Below, piece by piece: positions 37,083-46,523 of a stretch of 64,000 nt of DNA. The notes under the pieces are model-generated. The model saw nothing but the letters and a program-made list of their open reading frames with translations, was not told where the DNA came from and did no database searches. The stretch spans positions 1 to 64,000 of the forward strand of contig JADKHW010000002.1 in assembly GCA_016721565.1 (NCBI GenBank), written 5' to 3'. How positions within the stretch are numbered: position 1 is the stretch's first letter; each line of letters begins with the position of its first letter. A program made the position numbers and the translations under genes. Source of the DNA: a bacterium. Lineage in GTDB: Bacteria > Electryoneota > RPQS01.

Positions 37083-38858
37083 ATGCTGAAATCTCCGCTG
37101 TTCTTGCGAGCGATACTGTGGACGCTTCTGGCCGGGACGCTCTTGACTGCTGCGAGCCTGTTCGTGTTCCAACGGGTCGTGACGGCGCGCGTGCTGAAAA
37201 CTGTAGGTGAAGAGCTTGTCACCAGCCAGCGTGTACTCAGGCAACTGCTGGATCAACAGCAGGAGTTTCTGCATGCCGTTGCTGTGAATCAGGCTGAATA
37301 CCTTGCCATGATGGACAAGCACGTCTCAGCCGACAGCGCGGACGCATGGGGACGGCATTATCTTGACATGGCAATGCTCGATTTGCTACAGGTTGAAGAC
37401 AGCTCCGGCAATATCATTACACGAGCCATTCGCAGAGATGAAGACACGGACGCGGAGGACGACTTTTTCAAGCTTGCCGGACTGCGGTTTCAGTACGACA
37501 ATATGTTCCTGTACCAGATTGCGTCTGTCGAGTTGCCGAACGAACACGGTAAACGGGTTTTTGTAGGCAAGCGACTGGACACGCGCTGGCTGTGGGGGCT
37601 TTCAGAAATCACGCGTAGCCGCATGGCAGTGTTTACGGGCAAGGAGTTTCTGTTTGTTAGCGTCGACTCGACCTTTATTCCGCCGCTAAAGACGTCATTG
37701 CCGTGGGACATGGCTGCAGCGGTTAATCCGCTCGAAATGACGATTGCCAATCAAGAGATGCTGGTGATGTGCGAAGGCTTACCGGGCGGTCCAACACCTG
37801 ATTTGTGTGTGCTGTTGGTACGTGATCTTGAACCTGAACTCGCAATTCTTGGAGATATTCAGCGCAGTGTCGGAATTCTGGCTGGAGTGATTCTACTTTT
37901 GATGACAATGTTGGCTGGCTTGGGTGTCGCCAAGTTAGTGAGTCGAGTGCGGGCACTGGACACGGCGGCGGAGGCGCTTGAGCACGGAGATATCGATGCG
38001 CCATTGAATACACAAGCTAACGACGAACTTGGTAGCCTGACAAAACGGTTTAGTGCGATGCGCAAGAAGCTGCAAGATCGGCAGAAAGAGCTGGAGTCGC
38101 TGAATGGCAAGCTGTCTCAGCAAATGAAAGAACTGAAGCTGACGCAACGGCAGTTGATACAATCAGAGAAATTCAGCACCGTAGGAAAACTCTCGGCCCA
38201 GCTTTCGCATGAATTAAATAACCCCATCTGCAACATTCAGAACTGCGTTGAAGTGCTGGGCCGATCTAATGTGAAAGCAGATGAAGCTCAAGAGTATGTG
38301 CACCTCATCAAAGATGAAGTCGGCAGAATGGCCAAGCTCACGCGGCAGTTGCTCGATTTTCACAGACCTGTCACGGAAGAATTCAGGTTGACAGATCTGA
38401 ACGCGATTGCAGATGCAGTGCTCAGAGTATCGACCCCGCAGCTTGGCGTAAAGAAGATTGTTCCTATCAGAAATTTTGCTGAAAATCTTCCGAAAATGTG
38501 GGGCGATGCCGATCAGATCAAACAGGTTTTACTCAATCTCATTCTGAATGCATCCGACGCAATGCCATCTGGTGGTAAACTCACCATCACAACACGCGAA
38601 GAAAACGAGCATGTGATTCTGGAAGTGTCTGATAACGGAATCGGCATGAGCGAGGAGACTCGGGAGAAGATATTTGACGCATTCTTCACCACAAAAACGG
38701 AGGTCGCAGGCGTTGGACTGGGGCTGTTTGTGTGTTACAGAATTATTCGTCTGCACGGCGGATTCATTGATGTGCAATCGGTCCCGGGCGAAGGTTCGAC
38801 GTTTAGCCTCAAGCTGCCATTGAAGCCCGCTCACATTGCTATGGAAGAGACGGAGTAA
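37083..38858 (+). CDS. membrane-bound sensor histidine kinase
   Basis: 591-residue kinase. TM1 is at about residues 8-28 and TM2 at about 262-285, framing an extracytoplasmic sensor domain of some 230 residues of unknown ligand. Then come HAMP (about 286-340), a coiled coil (LQDRQKELESLNGKLSQQMKELKLTQRQL), the phospho-acceptor helix with SHELNNPICNIQN (His near 376) and a HATPase domain with NLILNASDAMPSGG, DNGIGM and VGLGLFVCYRI. The ATG at 37083 is preceded by GGGAGAG. The gene is 2 bp from its regulator. The NtrB-like core fits a partner of an NtrC-type activator. Confidence 0.93.
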   Translation: MLKSPLFLRAILWTLLAGTLLTAASLFVFQRVVTARVLKTVGEELVTSQRVLRQLLDQQQEFLHAVAVNQAEYLAMMDKHVSADSADAWGRHYLDMAMLDLLQVEDSSGNIITRAIRRDEDTDAEDDFFKLAGLRFQYDNMFLYQIASVELPNEHGKRVFVGKRLDTRWLWGLSEITRSRMAVFTGKEFLFVSVDSTFIPPLKTSLPWDMAAAVNPLEMTIANQEMLVMCEGLPGGPTPDLCVLLVRDLEPELAILGDIQRSVGILAGVILLLMTMLAGLGVAKLVSRVRALDTAAEALEHGDIDAPLNTQANDELGSLTKRFSAMRKKLQDRQKELESLNGKLSQQMKELKLTQRQLIQSEKFSTVGKLSAQLSHELNNPICNIQNCVEVLGRSNVKADEAQEYVHLIKDEVGRMAKLTRQLLDFHRPVTEEFRLTDLNAIADAVLRVSTPQLGVKKIVPIRNFAENLPKMWGDADQIKQVLLNLILNASDAMPSGGKLTITTREENEHVILEVSDNGIGMSEETREKIFDAFFTTKTEVAGVGLGLFVCYRIIRLHGGFIDVQSVPGEGSTFSLKLPLKPAHIAMEETE

Positions 38859-38860
38859 GC

Positions 38861-40240
38861 ATGGACGGCACGAGAGTATTACTTGTCGACGACGACTTAG
38901 CTTTTCGAAAATCTACATCAAAGCTGCTCGAAAACGACTTCTGCATCATTGAAACTGCGGCCTCAGGTGAAGTGGCGCTTACAAGATTTTCCGAAGTCCG
39001 GTTCGACGCGGTGCTGTGCGACCTTGTCATGCAGGGAATGAGCGGACTTGAGTTATTGCCAAAGCTTAGGGAGATTGATCCGCGCGTGCCGATTATAATG
39101 GTAACGGGACACGGGTCGATTGATTCGGCAATTGCCGCGATGAAGGCGGGTGCGGCAGATTATGTGACCAAACCCTTCAGCGCAGACGAACTGCGAATGC
39201 GATTGATGCGCGCCGTCGCACTCGAACGGCAGCAACGAGAACTTGAGACGTTGCAGGAAACGCTGCTGGTGCACAAAGGATTCAGCGGCATGTTGGGTAA
39301 GAGCCGTGCGATGGAAGATGTGTTTACTCTTGCTAAGAAAGTTTCAAGCAGTGATATCACTTTGCTCATTCTTGGCGAGACGGGAACAGGTAAGGGATTG
39401 CTTGCACAGGCGCTGCACGTAAATTCACCACGCGCGAAAAAACCATTTGTCAGCGTGAATTGTGCCGCACTCACTCCGACACTGCTTGAAAGTGAGCTAT
39501 TCGGCCACGAGAAAGGCGCGTTTACAGGCGCAATTGAACGTCGGATCGGGCGGTTTGAGCTTGCGGATCACGGGACAATATTCCTTGATGAAATCGGTGA
39601 ACTGACACCGGAGCTACAGACCAAACTGCTTGATGTAGTCCAAGAAAAGAAATTTGAGCGCGTTGGCGGATCGCAGACGATCAATGTCGATGTAAGATTG
39701 ATTACCGCGACAAATCGCAATCTCGTCGAGCGAGTTAAAGCCGGTAAGTTTCGTGAGGATTTGTATTACCGACTAAACGTTGTACCAATTACGCTGCCGC
39801 CACTGCGCACGCGGCGTGAAGACATTGAACTTCTGGCCGCGCATTTTCTGGCTCAGTCCTCAAAAAGAATCGGCAAGGAGAATATGCGTTTTACTCCGAC
39901 TGCGTGGCGCGCGCTACTTGAGCATTCCTGGCCAGGTAATGTGCGCGAACTGCAAAACACAATTGAACGTGCGGCGGTGCTGGCCGATACGAATGAGGTC
40001 AGTGGGATTTCTTTTGCCGAGATGTTAGGTACTCAGGCCGCTTCAAACATCTCCACTGACAAGCTGCTGAAGGACCTTTTGCGTGAAGAAACAGAAAGAG
40101 TCGAGAAACAGTATTTGGCCGCGCTGCTAACGAGATTCGGCGGGAGCGTTACACGCACGGCTGAGCATGCTGGGGTTGACCGGCGAACAATCTTTGACAA
40201 GATGAAGCAGTACGAATTGCGGAAAGAAGATTACAAGTAG
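38861..40240 (+). CDS. NtrC-family sigma54-dependent response regulator
   Basis: 459 residues. Receiver domain with acidic pocket DDD at 10-12, phospho-acceptor Asp54 (CDLVM) and Lys in VTKPF. AAA+ domain with Walker A GETGTGKG (about 171), the sigma54-contact loop GAFTGA (about 224), Walker B IFLDEIGEL and arginine finger region FREDLYYRLNVV. The Fis-like C-terminal helix-turn-helix reads GGSVTRTAEHAGVDRRTIFDKMKQYEL. It activates sigma54 promoters after phosphorylation by the adjacent kinase. A candidate target promoter lies 120 bp after its own stop codon. Confidence 0.95.
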   Translation: MDGTRVLLVDDDLAFRKSTSKLLENDFCIIETAASGEVALTRFSEVRFDAVLCDLVMQGMSGLELLPKLREIDPRVPIIMVTGHGSIDSAIAAMKAGAADYVTKPFSADELRMRLMRAVALERQQRELETLQETLLVHKGFSGMLGKSRAMEDVFTLAKKVSSSDITLLILGETGTGKGLLAQALHVNSPRAKKPFVSVNCAALTPTLLESELFGHEKGAFTGAIERRIGRFELADHGTIFLDEIGELTPELQTKLLDVVQEKKFERVGGSQTINVDVRLITATNRNLVERVKAGKFREDLYYRLNVVPITLPPLRTRREDIELLAAHFLAQSSKRIGKENMRFTPTAWRALLEHSWPGNVRELQNTIERAAVLADTNEVSGISFAEMLGTQAASNISTDKLLKDLLREETERVEKQYLAALLTRFGGSVTRTAEHAGVDRRTIFDKMKQYELRKEDYK

Positions 40241-40249
40241 CGATCAATT

Positions 40250-40340
40250 TGGGAGAAACGATTCCCATTGGGAGAATTGGCGCACAAAAGTGATGGGAAG
40301 ACCATCGCTTTTCTTGCTCTTAAGAATATAGTATTCTTAA
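40250..40340 (+). promoter_or_regulatory. candidate activator sites upstream of the small RNA
   Basis: Three half-sites TGGGA / TCCCA / TGGGA (40250-40273) and a perfect palindrome TTAAGAATA-TAG-TATTCTTAA (40320-40340) lie just after the regulator gene and before the sigma54-like promoter. They might be enhancer sites for the NtrC-type protein. Confidence 0.35.
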
Positions 40341-40361
40341 TCTTATTACTATATGACGCTA

Positions 40362-40377
40362 TGGCACAGAGGTTGTA
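40362..40377 (+). promoter_or_regulatory. sigma54-like -24/-12 promoter
   Basis: TGGCAC-AGAGG-TTGTA keeps the GG doublet and its 10-nt distance to the -12 element; the -12 doublet is GT where the consensus has GC. The predicted start is near 40388. Confidence 0.4.
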
Positions 40378-40387
40378 TTGTATGCAA

Positions 40388-40547
40388 ATAGAAATTTTCG
40401 AAGCTGCTGGAATGCGAAGGGTTGGCGCGAGACTTCTATTTCCACTAAAGGCAGCATCGTTCGCCAGCGAGGGAGGTAACTTCCCCAGGCCGTCCTTCGC
40501 TGACACTTTAGACAAAACCCCCGACACTTGGATGTCGGGGGTTTTTT
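40388..40547 (+). ncRNA. candidate structured small RNA (about 155 nt)
   Basis: The region between the sigma54-like promoter and a strong terminator folds into consecutive helices readable by eye. A long stem-loop pairs CGAAGCTGC (40399-40407) with GCAGCATCG (40451-40459; one A-A mismatch), continued by TGGAA (40408-40412) with TTCCA (40440-40444) and GAAG (40416-40419) with CTTC (40433-40436). A second hairpin pairs CAGCGAGGGA (40465-40474) with TCCTTCGCTG (40493-40502; one G-U). The terminator stem follows at 40518-40541. An open frame crosses the region, but it runs through the terminator and looks like chance. Whether it is transcribed is unknown. Confidence 0.5.
40518..40547. terminator. 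bidirectional intrinsic terminator
   Basis: CCCCCGACA-cttgga-TGTCGGGGG followed by TTTTTT on plus; TTTTGTC follows on minus. It serves the plus-strand transcript and the convergent lipoprotein gene. Confidence 0.9.
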
Positions 40548-40606
40548 GTTTGTTGCGTGCTCTTCCCGCACGCATCATCCTGCGCGGCTCTTACCAATAG
40601 AGGACT

Positions 40607-41959
40607 CTAATTCTTAGCTATGCGATTCACATTTGAATAAACAACGTTGGGCCTCGCAGGGTGGAAGGACACTGTCGAACCTGTAATTGTGAAACGGGTG
40701 ATCTCTTTCATGTCCTGATCAGGCGCGATTGTCGTATTAAATGAACGAGTGGTTCCCTGTACGACTGTTCGTACGGTGATGGCTTGGTTTCCGAGGTCAT
40801 TTCCACAGCTTGAATACCAATCGACTGCGACAGCGAACTCACCGGCAGGCGGGTTTGTAGTCCAGTAGATGTTCTCGGGGCGGCCGTTTTCATAGTTGCC
40901 ACAAAGGTTGTCGCGGTCCAATTGACCACCTGATCCGGTGACATTTGGCGCTTGGCCGTTGCCGTAGTAGCACCATTCATCGTTGGGATCCTGTACCCAG
41001 AGATCAAGGTCAAGCGAACTTTCGTTGTACCACGTTAAGGTGACTTGGATATCCCCTGTACCGACAGATGTCGTGAAGTTTGGTACGCAAGCGCAACGAC
41101 CTGTATCTGACTCAACGAAATCACCTGATGACAGTTCAATACAGCTTGGGTTGTCGTAGTGCCAAGCATTAGCTATAGTCATCCAATCCGTGAGGTGGTG
41201 GTAGTACTGGCCAGGATTAATGCTACTTTCGCGCTCCAAACAAAATCTGTAGCTTCCTTGTGGAAGATACCAATTCCCCGCATTTGCCCAACCGATCGTG
41301 CCGCTCGGGGCATACACGATCCCTTGCCCAGCTTCGGGCACCCATGCAACTTGGGCCGGGTACTCAAGTTGAACTGAATCTACACAGACATTCAGCCAAG
41401 AAGCGCCCGTGTTGGTCACATGTACGCACCCCGATGCATCATCCTGAACTTGACGGCCTGTAAGGAACCACGGCGACAGCGTGTAAGTTTGCGCTTTTAC
41501 TGTGCGCGTAGCTGCATCGTAGTCCGAACTGAAATACTCGGGGATGCCGGTGGTCGGGTTGCGCCGCCACAAACTTAGCTCGCCGGGGTCGCCTTCGCCG
41601 GGAACGGGGACTGCGATCTCGACGGGCCTGGCAAATGTGAATCCCTCGGGTCCGAATTGATAGACATCAGAGATTACACTCTCGCCGGAAGGCGGGGTAA
41701 CGTTGATGTCGTTGTTGCGCTCAATCGAGAACACCATTGTTCCGGCATTGCCGTTTTCGAGTGGCGGTACTGCGCCAATTGGAACGACCAGACGCGCACC
41801 GGCCTCAGTTTCGATTGTACCAGACGTTGTTGTCGTGACGGATCCGCTCGCGTTGTCTTCGGTTTGTGTCGGCGCAGGCGTTTCGTCGTCGTCCTTCGGA
41901 CAGCCGATCCAGAGAACGGTTGTCATCATGAGAAGCGCAACAAATATTTTGCTCCGCAT
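40607..41959 (-). CDS. lipoprotein with ZU5-like and DUF2135 (YfaP-like) domains
   Basis: 450-residue lipoprotein, signal MRSKIFVALLMMTTVLWIGC (lipid Cys at about 20). After an acidic/Thr linker, GTIETEAGARLVVPIGAV and FGPEGFTFARPVEIAVPVP look like a ZU5/GAIN-type domain (about 45-160). The C-terminal part has DLDLWVQDPNDEWCYYGN, a Cys pair (DNLCGNYENGRPENIYWTTNPPAGEFAVAVDWYSSCG), the pattern of DUF2135. The start at 41959 follows GAGGTG; the longer frame lacks support. It is monocistronic, convergent to the kinase-regulator pair. Its function is unknown, presumably outer-membrane or surface. Confidence 0.78.
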   Translation of the reverse strand: MRSKIFVALLMMTTVLWIGCPKDDDETPAPTQTEDNASGSVTTTTSGTIETEAGARLVVPIGAVPPLENGNAGTMVFSIERNNDINVTPPSGESVISDVYQFGPEGFTFARPVEIAVPVPGEGDPGELSLWRRNPTTGIPEYFSSDYDAATRTVKAQTYTLSPWFLTGRQVQDDASGCVHVTNTGASWLNVCVDSVQLEYPAQVAWVPEAGQGIVYAPSGTIGWANAGNWYLPQGSYRFCLERESSINPGQYYHHLTDWMTIANAWHYDNPSCIELSSGDFVESDTGRCACVPNFTTSVGTGDIQVTLTWYNESSLDLDLWVQDPNDEWCYYGNGQAPNVTGSGGQLDRDNLCGNYENGRPENIYWTTNPPAGEFAVAVDWYSSCGNDLGNQAITVRTVVQGTTRSFNTTIAPDQDMKEITRFTITGSTVSFHPARPNVVYSNVNRIAKN

Positions 41960-42185
41960 GCAGCACCTCATGTTAGTTATGTTGATCCATACGTTATCGT
42001 GAAGTATGGACTCACAATTTAATGCATGCGCGCCGAATAGCAAGCCACACATTCGTGCAGATTCGTAAAGTAAGCAAGAGCAAGCAAGACCACTGACAAC
42101 AATCGTGAGTAATGGTGTTACCTCAGAATGAACACGCAATGCATGTTTGTCACATAGTGTTTTGGGATATTTTGAAACAATAAAA

Positions 42186-42212
42186 GCGGGGCGACCAGAT
42201 TGGCCGCCCCGC
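42186..42212 (-). terminator. terminator of the Cys-rich repeat gene
   Basis: GCGGGGCG ... CGCCCCGC stem followed on the minus strand by TTTTATTG, 33 bp after the stop codon. Confidence 0.85.
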
Positions 42213-42244
42213 GTTACTTGAAGGCAGTTCTAACGAGAGTGACC

Positions 42245-45200
42245 CTATCTGTCTTCCACGTCAGGTGAGTACATGGTCACAACATAGAAATATTTCTCGG
42301 CTCCGGTTTGAATGACGTTCTGATCCACATAGAACGGCTCGGTTGTTGTTCCGACAATATTTTGTTCAGTCGGTTCAAATTCAGGCGTCGAACTGCGATG
42401 AATCGTATAAACCGGCGCTGTGTCATCCGGGTCCCACATCAACTGGATATCTGTGGCAACATGATGAATGACAACATGGCTTATCAGACAGAATCCGCAT
42501 TGCAGGCGAGATTGATACTCTGAGCCGCAGGGCACGCCACTATAGACGGTCGGCGCGACATAGAAATAGTAGGTCCCAGCGGCAAGGCATTTGATAATCA
42601 CTTGCTTGGATTGACAGGCATAGCCCGTCGCGTACCTAATCTGAGTCAAGCTGCCGCAATTCGGAGTCGGTTGATAGATGGCCATTTCGTAGGGGAACTC
42701 GGCACTCACCGTCCAACGAATTCGACGCGGTGCAGAGAGATTCAATTCGTACCAATCTGTGTCTCGATAGCCGCCCATCGCCCACGAACCACCGCACCAA
42801 GTTGTGTTGCAACTGAGAGGAGTGAAGGTCGGCGGATTCGTATTGCAGCCTTCATTGAACGCTGGACCGAACGGATTCGGGCACGGTTCATTTTCTTGCG
42901 GCAAGTTGGGTGAACAGGTAATTGAGCATGGGCAGTGGCAAGGCGAACATGCGATGGCCAGAATGTACGGCCCATTCGATCCTGCTGGACTTGAAATCTT
43001 CAGATTGTAAACACCCGGCGCGAGACAGCCAGAGGTTAACTTGCTGTCAGTGCCGACTCCTGAATCGTAGTCGAACTCGAGCACGGTTGAGCAATCACTT
43101 GCATAGAGTTGCAGGAAAGGATCAAGACCGCCGCCGAACGGTGAATAGGCAGGTGTGCTGTTGGCGAATACATCCACTGTTAGCGAGTAGCAGCCCGTTG
43201 ACGGAATGGTAACTTGATACCAATCTACATCGAAAGGCTGGCCCGGTTGAGTGTAGATAATCTCGCCGCAAAGTGTATCGCCACAGAACAACATCGTGCC
43301 CGGACCGCAGACATCGTTTGACGGATCGAAATCAACATCTGGATAGGGACATTGCCCGGAGCAACTACAGTCTTGACACTGTGCCGCAAGCACATATGGC
43401 CCGGCGGTTCCAGCGACGCCCGTAATCTTAAGGCGATATGTGCCAGGCTGGAGACAGGCAGAGACCAATCTACTATCATTAGCGATGCCGGAGTTGTCAT
43501 CCAAGGCAAGTTGTGTAGTGCATGTGCCATTCCACAACTCAACAATTGGATTTAGTCCGGCAAGATAGCCATAGTAGCCCGGAGTGCCGTTGCCGAAAAC
43601 ATCGAGCGTCAAACGCTGGCAATTCGGACCAAAGACAAAGAAGAGATACCAATCAATATCTGGCGACGGTTCTTGGCGGATTTCTCCGCAGAGCGTATCT
43701 CCGCAAATGAACTCCGCAGGTGCGGTCGGACAGGTGTTGTTGGCAGGCTCAATATCGCGGTTCTGGTAGTTACACGGCGGCGGGCAAGCGCACGGGGTGC
43801 AACTCAAAGATAGGACATACGGTCCTACGGATCCTTGGAAACCGCCAACTCGAATGTGATACCAACCGGAGGCAAGACAGGCTGTTGTCAGCAAAGCGTC
43901 ATTGCCGACACCACTATTGTTGTCCTGTCCAACAAGAGTTGTGCAATTCGATTCGTAGATTGCTATACCCGGATCAAGCCCTTGACCGAAAGGATAGTAG
44001 CCCGGAGTATCATTGCCATAGACATTGGCCGTGATACGAACACACGGTGTGCCGAACGGAATCTCGAAAGTGTACCAATCTTGATCAGGTGCAGCCCCCT
44101 GAATGATCTCACCGCAGATTGTGTCGTTGCAGGATAGTTGGATATTTGAGAAGCTACAACCATTGTTGGCTGGATCGAAATCAAGATCTGCATAGGTACA
44201 TGTCTGTCCCGTCGGGCAGGGAGCACAATGCACCGAGGCAACATACGGAAGACAGTGAATCGGGTTCATGAAACCAAATGATGCTGTGGGTTTCACATAC
44301 AACCAATAGGTTCCAGGATCGAGACAAATTGAAAAACAAAGCGGGGTACATGCAGGAGCATTCCCCTGCGCATGGACGATCATACTTGAACAAACTGCGT
44401 TTGGAGTCATGATCGCGGCCGCAACGGGGAAAGCCGCTTCGACACACCACGTCACGGTGTCACGAGTCGAAATTGTGATTTCGTAGAAATCGTGATCAGG
44501 CAAGTCATAGTAAGTGGCCGAACCACAGATCGTATCACCACATTGGATATGCACTGCCGACGGTGGTGTCGAGTGACATCCGGCGTTGTATTGATCGTTG
44601 AAATTCGGGCAGGATTCACCTTCAGGAATTGCGCTTGTCGGGCACTCTATGCATGACGTACAGGGGAAGCAGCGTACGCTCGCGGTGTACGGTTCGCAAT
44701 AGCCGTTGAGTGGATAACCTTGCACAGACAGCCAGTAACGACCCGGCGGGAGGCAAGCTCCCGCGCGTGCAGTATCACATTTCGGGGCTTGGTAACTCGA
44801 TGCCCAAGTTATCGCTCCAGAGCATCCTGCAAGCGGTTCCATGATTTCCACAACTGTGGGCACGTTTGAATGTACTGTCCATACGACACTGTCGTATGAC
44901 GTGACATTCAATTCGTAGATATCGCGGTCGCGGAAAATGTAGGGATTGGGAGGAACGATCACACCCCAGCTTGTGCCGCAAATGTCATCGCCGCAATTTA
45001 TCGGAGTGACGTATTCGATATTTCCTAAGCAACCACCGTTATACATGTCAGGCAGATTCGGACAAGCTTCACCTTCGGGAATACCGGCTACAGGGTCACA
45101 AATAGGACAGGGGATACAAGGCTGGCAGTCAAGGGAGATTGTGTAGTCGCCGTTCGCGCAGTTGACGCTTCCAGCGGGGCCACTTGGCTGAACAATCACG

Positions 45201-46237
45201 AAATACGAACCTGGTTCAAGGCACCCGCCGATACAAACTGTGTCGCATTCCAGACCACCGGTCTGGCTAATGGGCATAATTCAACCAGGGAAGAATTCGT
45301 ATAGTGTTAGTGTCACAGGAAACTCAGCCATCACACAAAAACGAATACTATCGCGCTGATGCAGTGTAACATAGTAGGCATCTTTGTCGAGCCACGTATT
45401 GGTGTGAGTTGCTTTGCCGCACATGGTCTCACCACAATTGATCGTCTCGTATCCACTGCCCGCACAGGCCGGTCCTGCGTTTGGATCTGGGTATGTCGCC
45501 GGACAAAGTTCGTTCTCGTAGTTAGAACCAATAGGACACTCAACGCAACCAATTCCGACAAAGCACGAAGGCATCACCGACAAGTCCATCACAAGCTGGT
45601 AGTTCCCCGATTCGCCTGCGGCGCCGTCCACGATGATGATGTAGGTAAAATTTCGCGTGAAGTTAATACCGGAACAGCAACTTTGCGGAGCACAGTCGGG
45701 CGAATCATCATTGCAGCAGACCATAATCGGTTCATCGGATCCGGGACAGCCGCGCCAGATGCTCAAGACCGTGTTGTACGAGGATCCGCAAAGGGACACA
45801 TCTAACGTCATGTCCATGTTTGGCGTGAAACGATATACAACGTCAGGCGAACTTCCGCCACCGTAACACGGTGTCGTGTAGTTGTCTGCATAGCCGGTCG
45901 TTGTGCCAGCATCCGTGTAAGGAATGGACGGAATTACGGTCGCGCTGGCGCAAATGTCGCCGCCTTGATCCAATGGGTTACGCGGTTCGTTTTCACGCTC
46001 GCGGAATTTCGTCCCGAGTTCAGCGAGCTGCGCCTGAAGGGGAGCGACTGCCGCTTCACCTGCGCAGCCAAGTGACAGATTCCAAATGTCGGTTTCGAGG
46101 CGCTTCATCTCGTCTGCGATTTCTGTCTTGGTCATGGGTTGCTTGGAACCCACTTTCTGTGGACCTGCCGCCGCAAATTGGGAGGACAGAAGTGCTACCA
46201 CCAGCACAGCGCCGAACATCAGTTTTCGTGTCTTCAT
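42245..46237 (-). CDS. giant secreted Cys-rich repeat protein, interrupted by one in-frame TGA
   Basis: 1330-codon reading frame with a signal peptide (MKTRKLMFGAVLVVALLSSQFAAA) and a single in-frame TGA at 45281-45283. Upstream and downstream parts are in the same frame and belong to the same repeat series, so they were or are one protein. Repeats of about 110-130 residues contain C-G-x-x-x-C-G, a D-x-D-W/F-Y-E segment, CL-x-PG-x-Y and a C-x-x-C hinge. The N-terminal 100 residues after the signal include a coiled coil. The end is a fibronectin-like domain (IQLMWDPDDTAPVYTIHRS) without a sorting tail. A promoter lies at 46275-46303. See the entry for the TGA at 45251-45283. Confidence 0.75.
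42500..45600 (-). repeat. seven Cys-rich protein repeats in two subtypes
   Basis: Hinges mark about seven units. One subtype reads EGExCPN...N.GC (GIPEGEACPNLPDMYNGGC; AIPEGESCPNFNDQYNAGC; QENEPCPNPFGPAFNEGC; YENELCPATYPDPNAGPAC). The other reads D(L/V)DFDPANN.C (YADLDFDPANNGC; YQNRDIEPANNTC; YPDVDFDPSNDVC) and has GNGTPGYYGYLAGLNP-like segments. The two subtypes alternate in blocks, which suggests duplication of groups of units. Confidence 0.75.
45251..45283 (-). other. in-frame TGA with a SECIS-like hairpin downstream
   Basis: The TGA (45281-45283) follows FFPG and is followed by IMPISQTGGLECDT in the same frame. In sister repeats the aligned residue is Cys (PLAGC, PNAVC, PTPNC). Fourteen bases after the TGA is a perfect 17-nt stem-loop CCAGACC-GGT-GGTCTGG (45251-45267 region), with G in the first loop positions; the loop begins 21 nt after the TGA. 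These are features of bacterial selenocysteine insertion elements. A simple nonsense change or base error is the alternative. Confidence 0.35.
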
Positions 46238-46274
46238 GGGGACCTACCTTTCGGTTTGCTAACGAATTTGTAAC

Positions 46275-46303
46275 AATCTACTCCGTTCGTCCACAATTGA
46301 CAA
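46275..46303 (-). promoter_or_regulatory. sigma70-type promoter of the Cys-rich repeat gene
   Basis: Minus strand TTGTCA (46298-46303), 17-bp spacer, TAGATT (46275-46280). The leader is about 30 nt with AGGTAGG before the ATG. Confidence 0.5.
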
Positions 46304-46477
46304 TGATTATGATGCCCTATTTGAAAAATGTAAGATGATGATACGGTCTCTCTTTCTCAAATATGACCCTAATTATCAACTATTTGGAAATTATTTGTCC
46401 GGATTAGTTCGGCGAGTAATAAAAAACAGAGGCATGGCAATCTGGTGACTAACTCACTTTAGACCCCCCAGAATGAA

Positions 46478-46503
46478 AGAGGGCGACCTTATGGTCGCCC
46501 TCT
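46478..46503 (-). terminator. terminator of the tricorn-like protease gene
   Basis: AGAGGGCGACC-TTAT-GGTCGCCCTCT stem, 21 bp after the stop codon; the U tract on the minus strand is short (TTCATTCT). Confidence 0.75.
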
Positions 46504-46523
46504 TGTACGAAACGAACGAAGTC

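Noticed and set aside
40399..40503. signal recognition particle (4.5S) RNA
   Set aside because: The GGTCAGG...GGAAGCAGCC core is absent; only a GGCAGC hexamer is shared.
40268..40600. 110-codon open frame on the plus strand
   Set aside because: It runs through the strong terminator at 40518-40547, has no family features and lies across the predicted RNA helices.
45278..45290. frameshift in the Cys-rich repeat gene
   Set aside because: The two parts are in the same frame (3993 bp, divisible by three), so the break is an in-frame TGA and not an indel.
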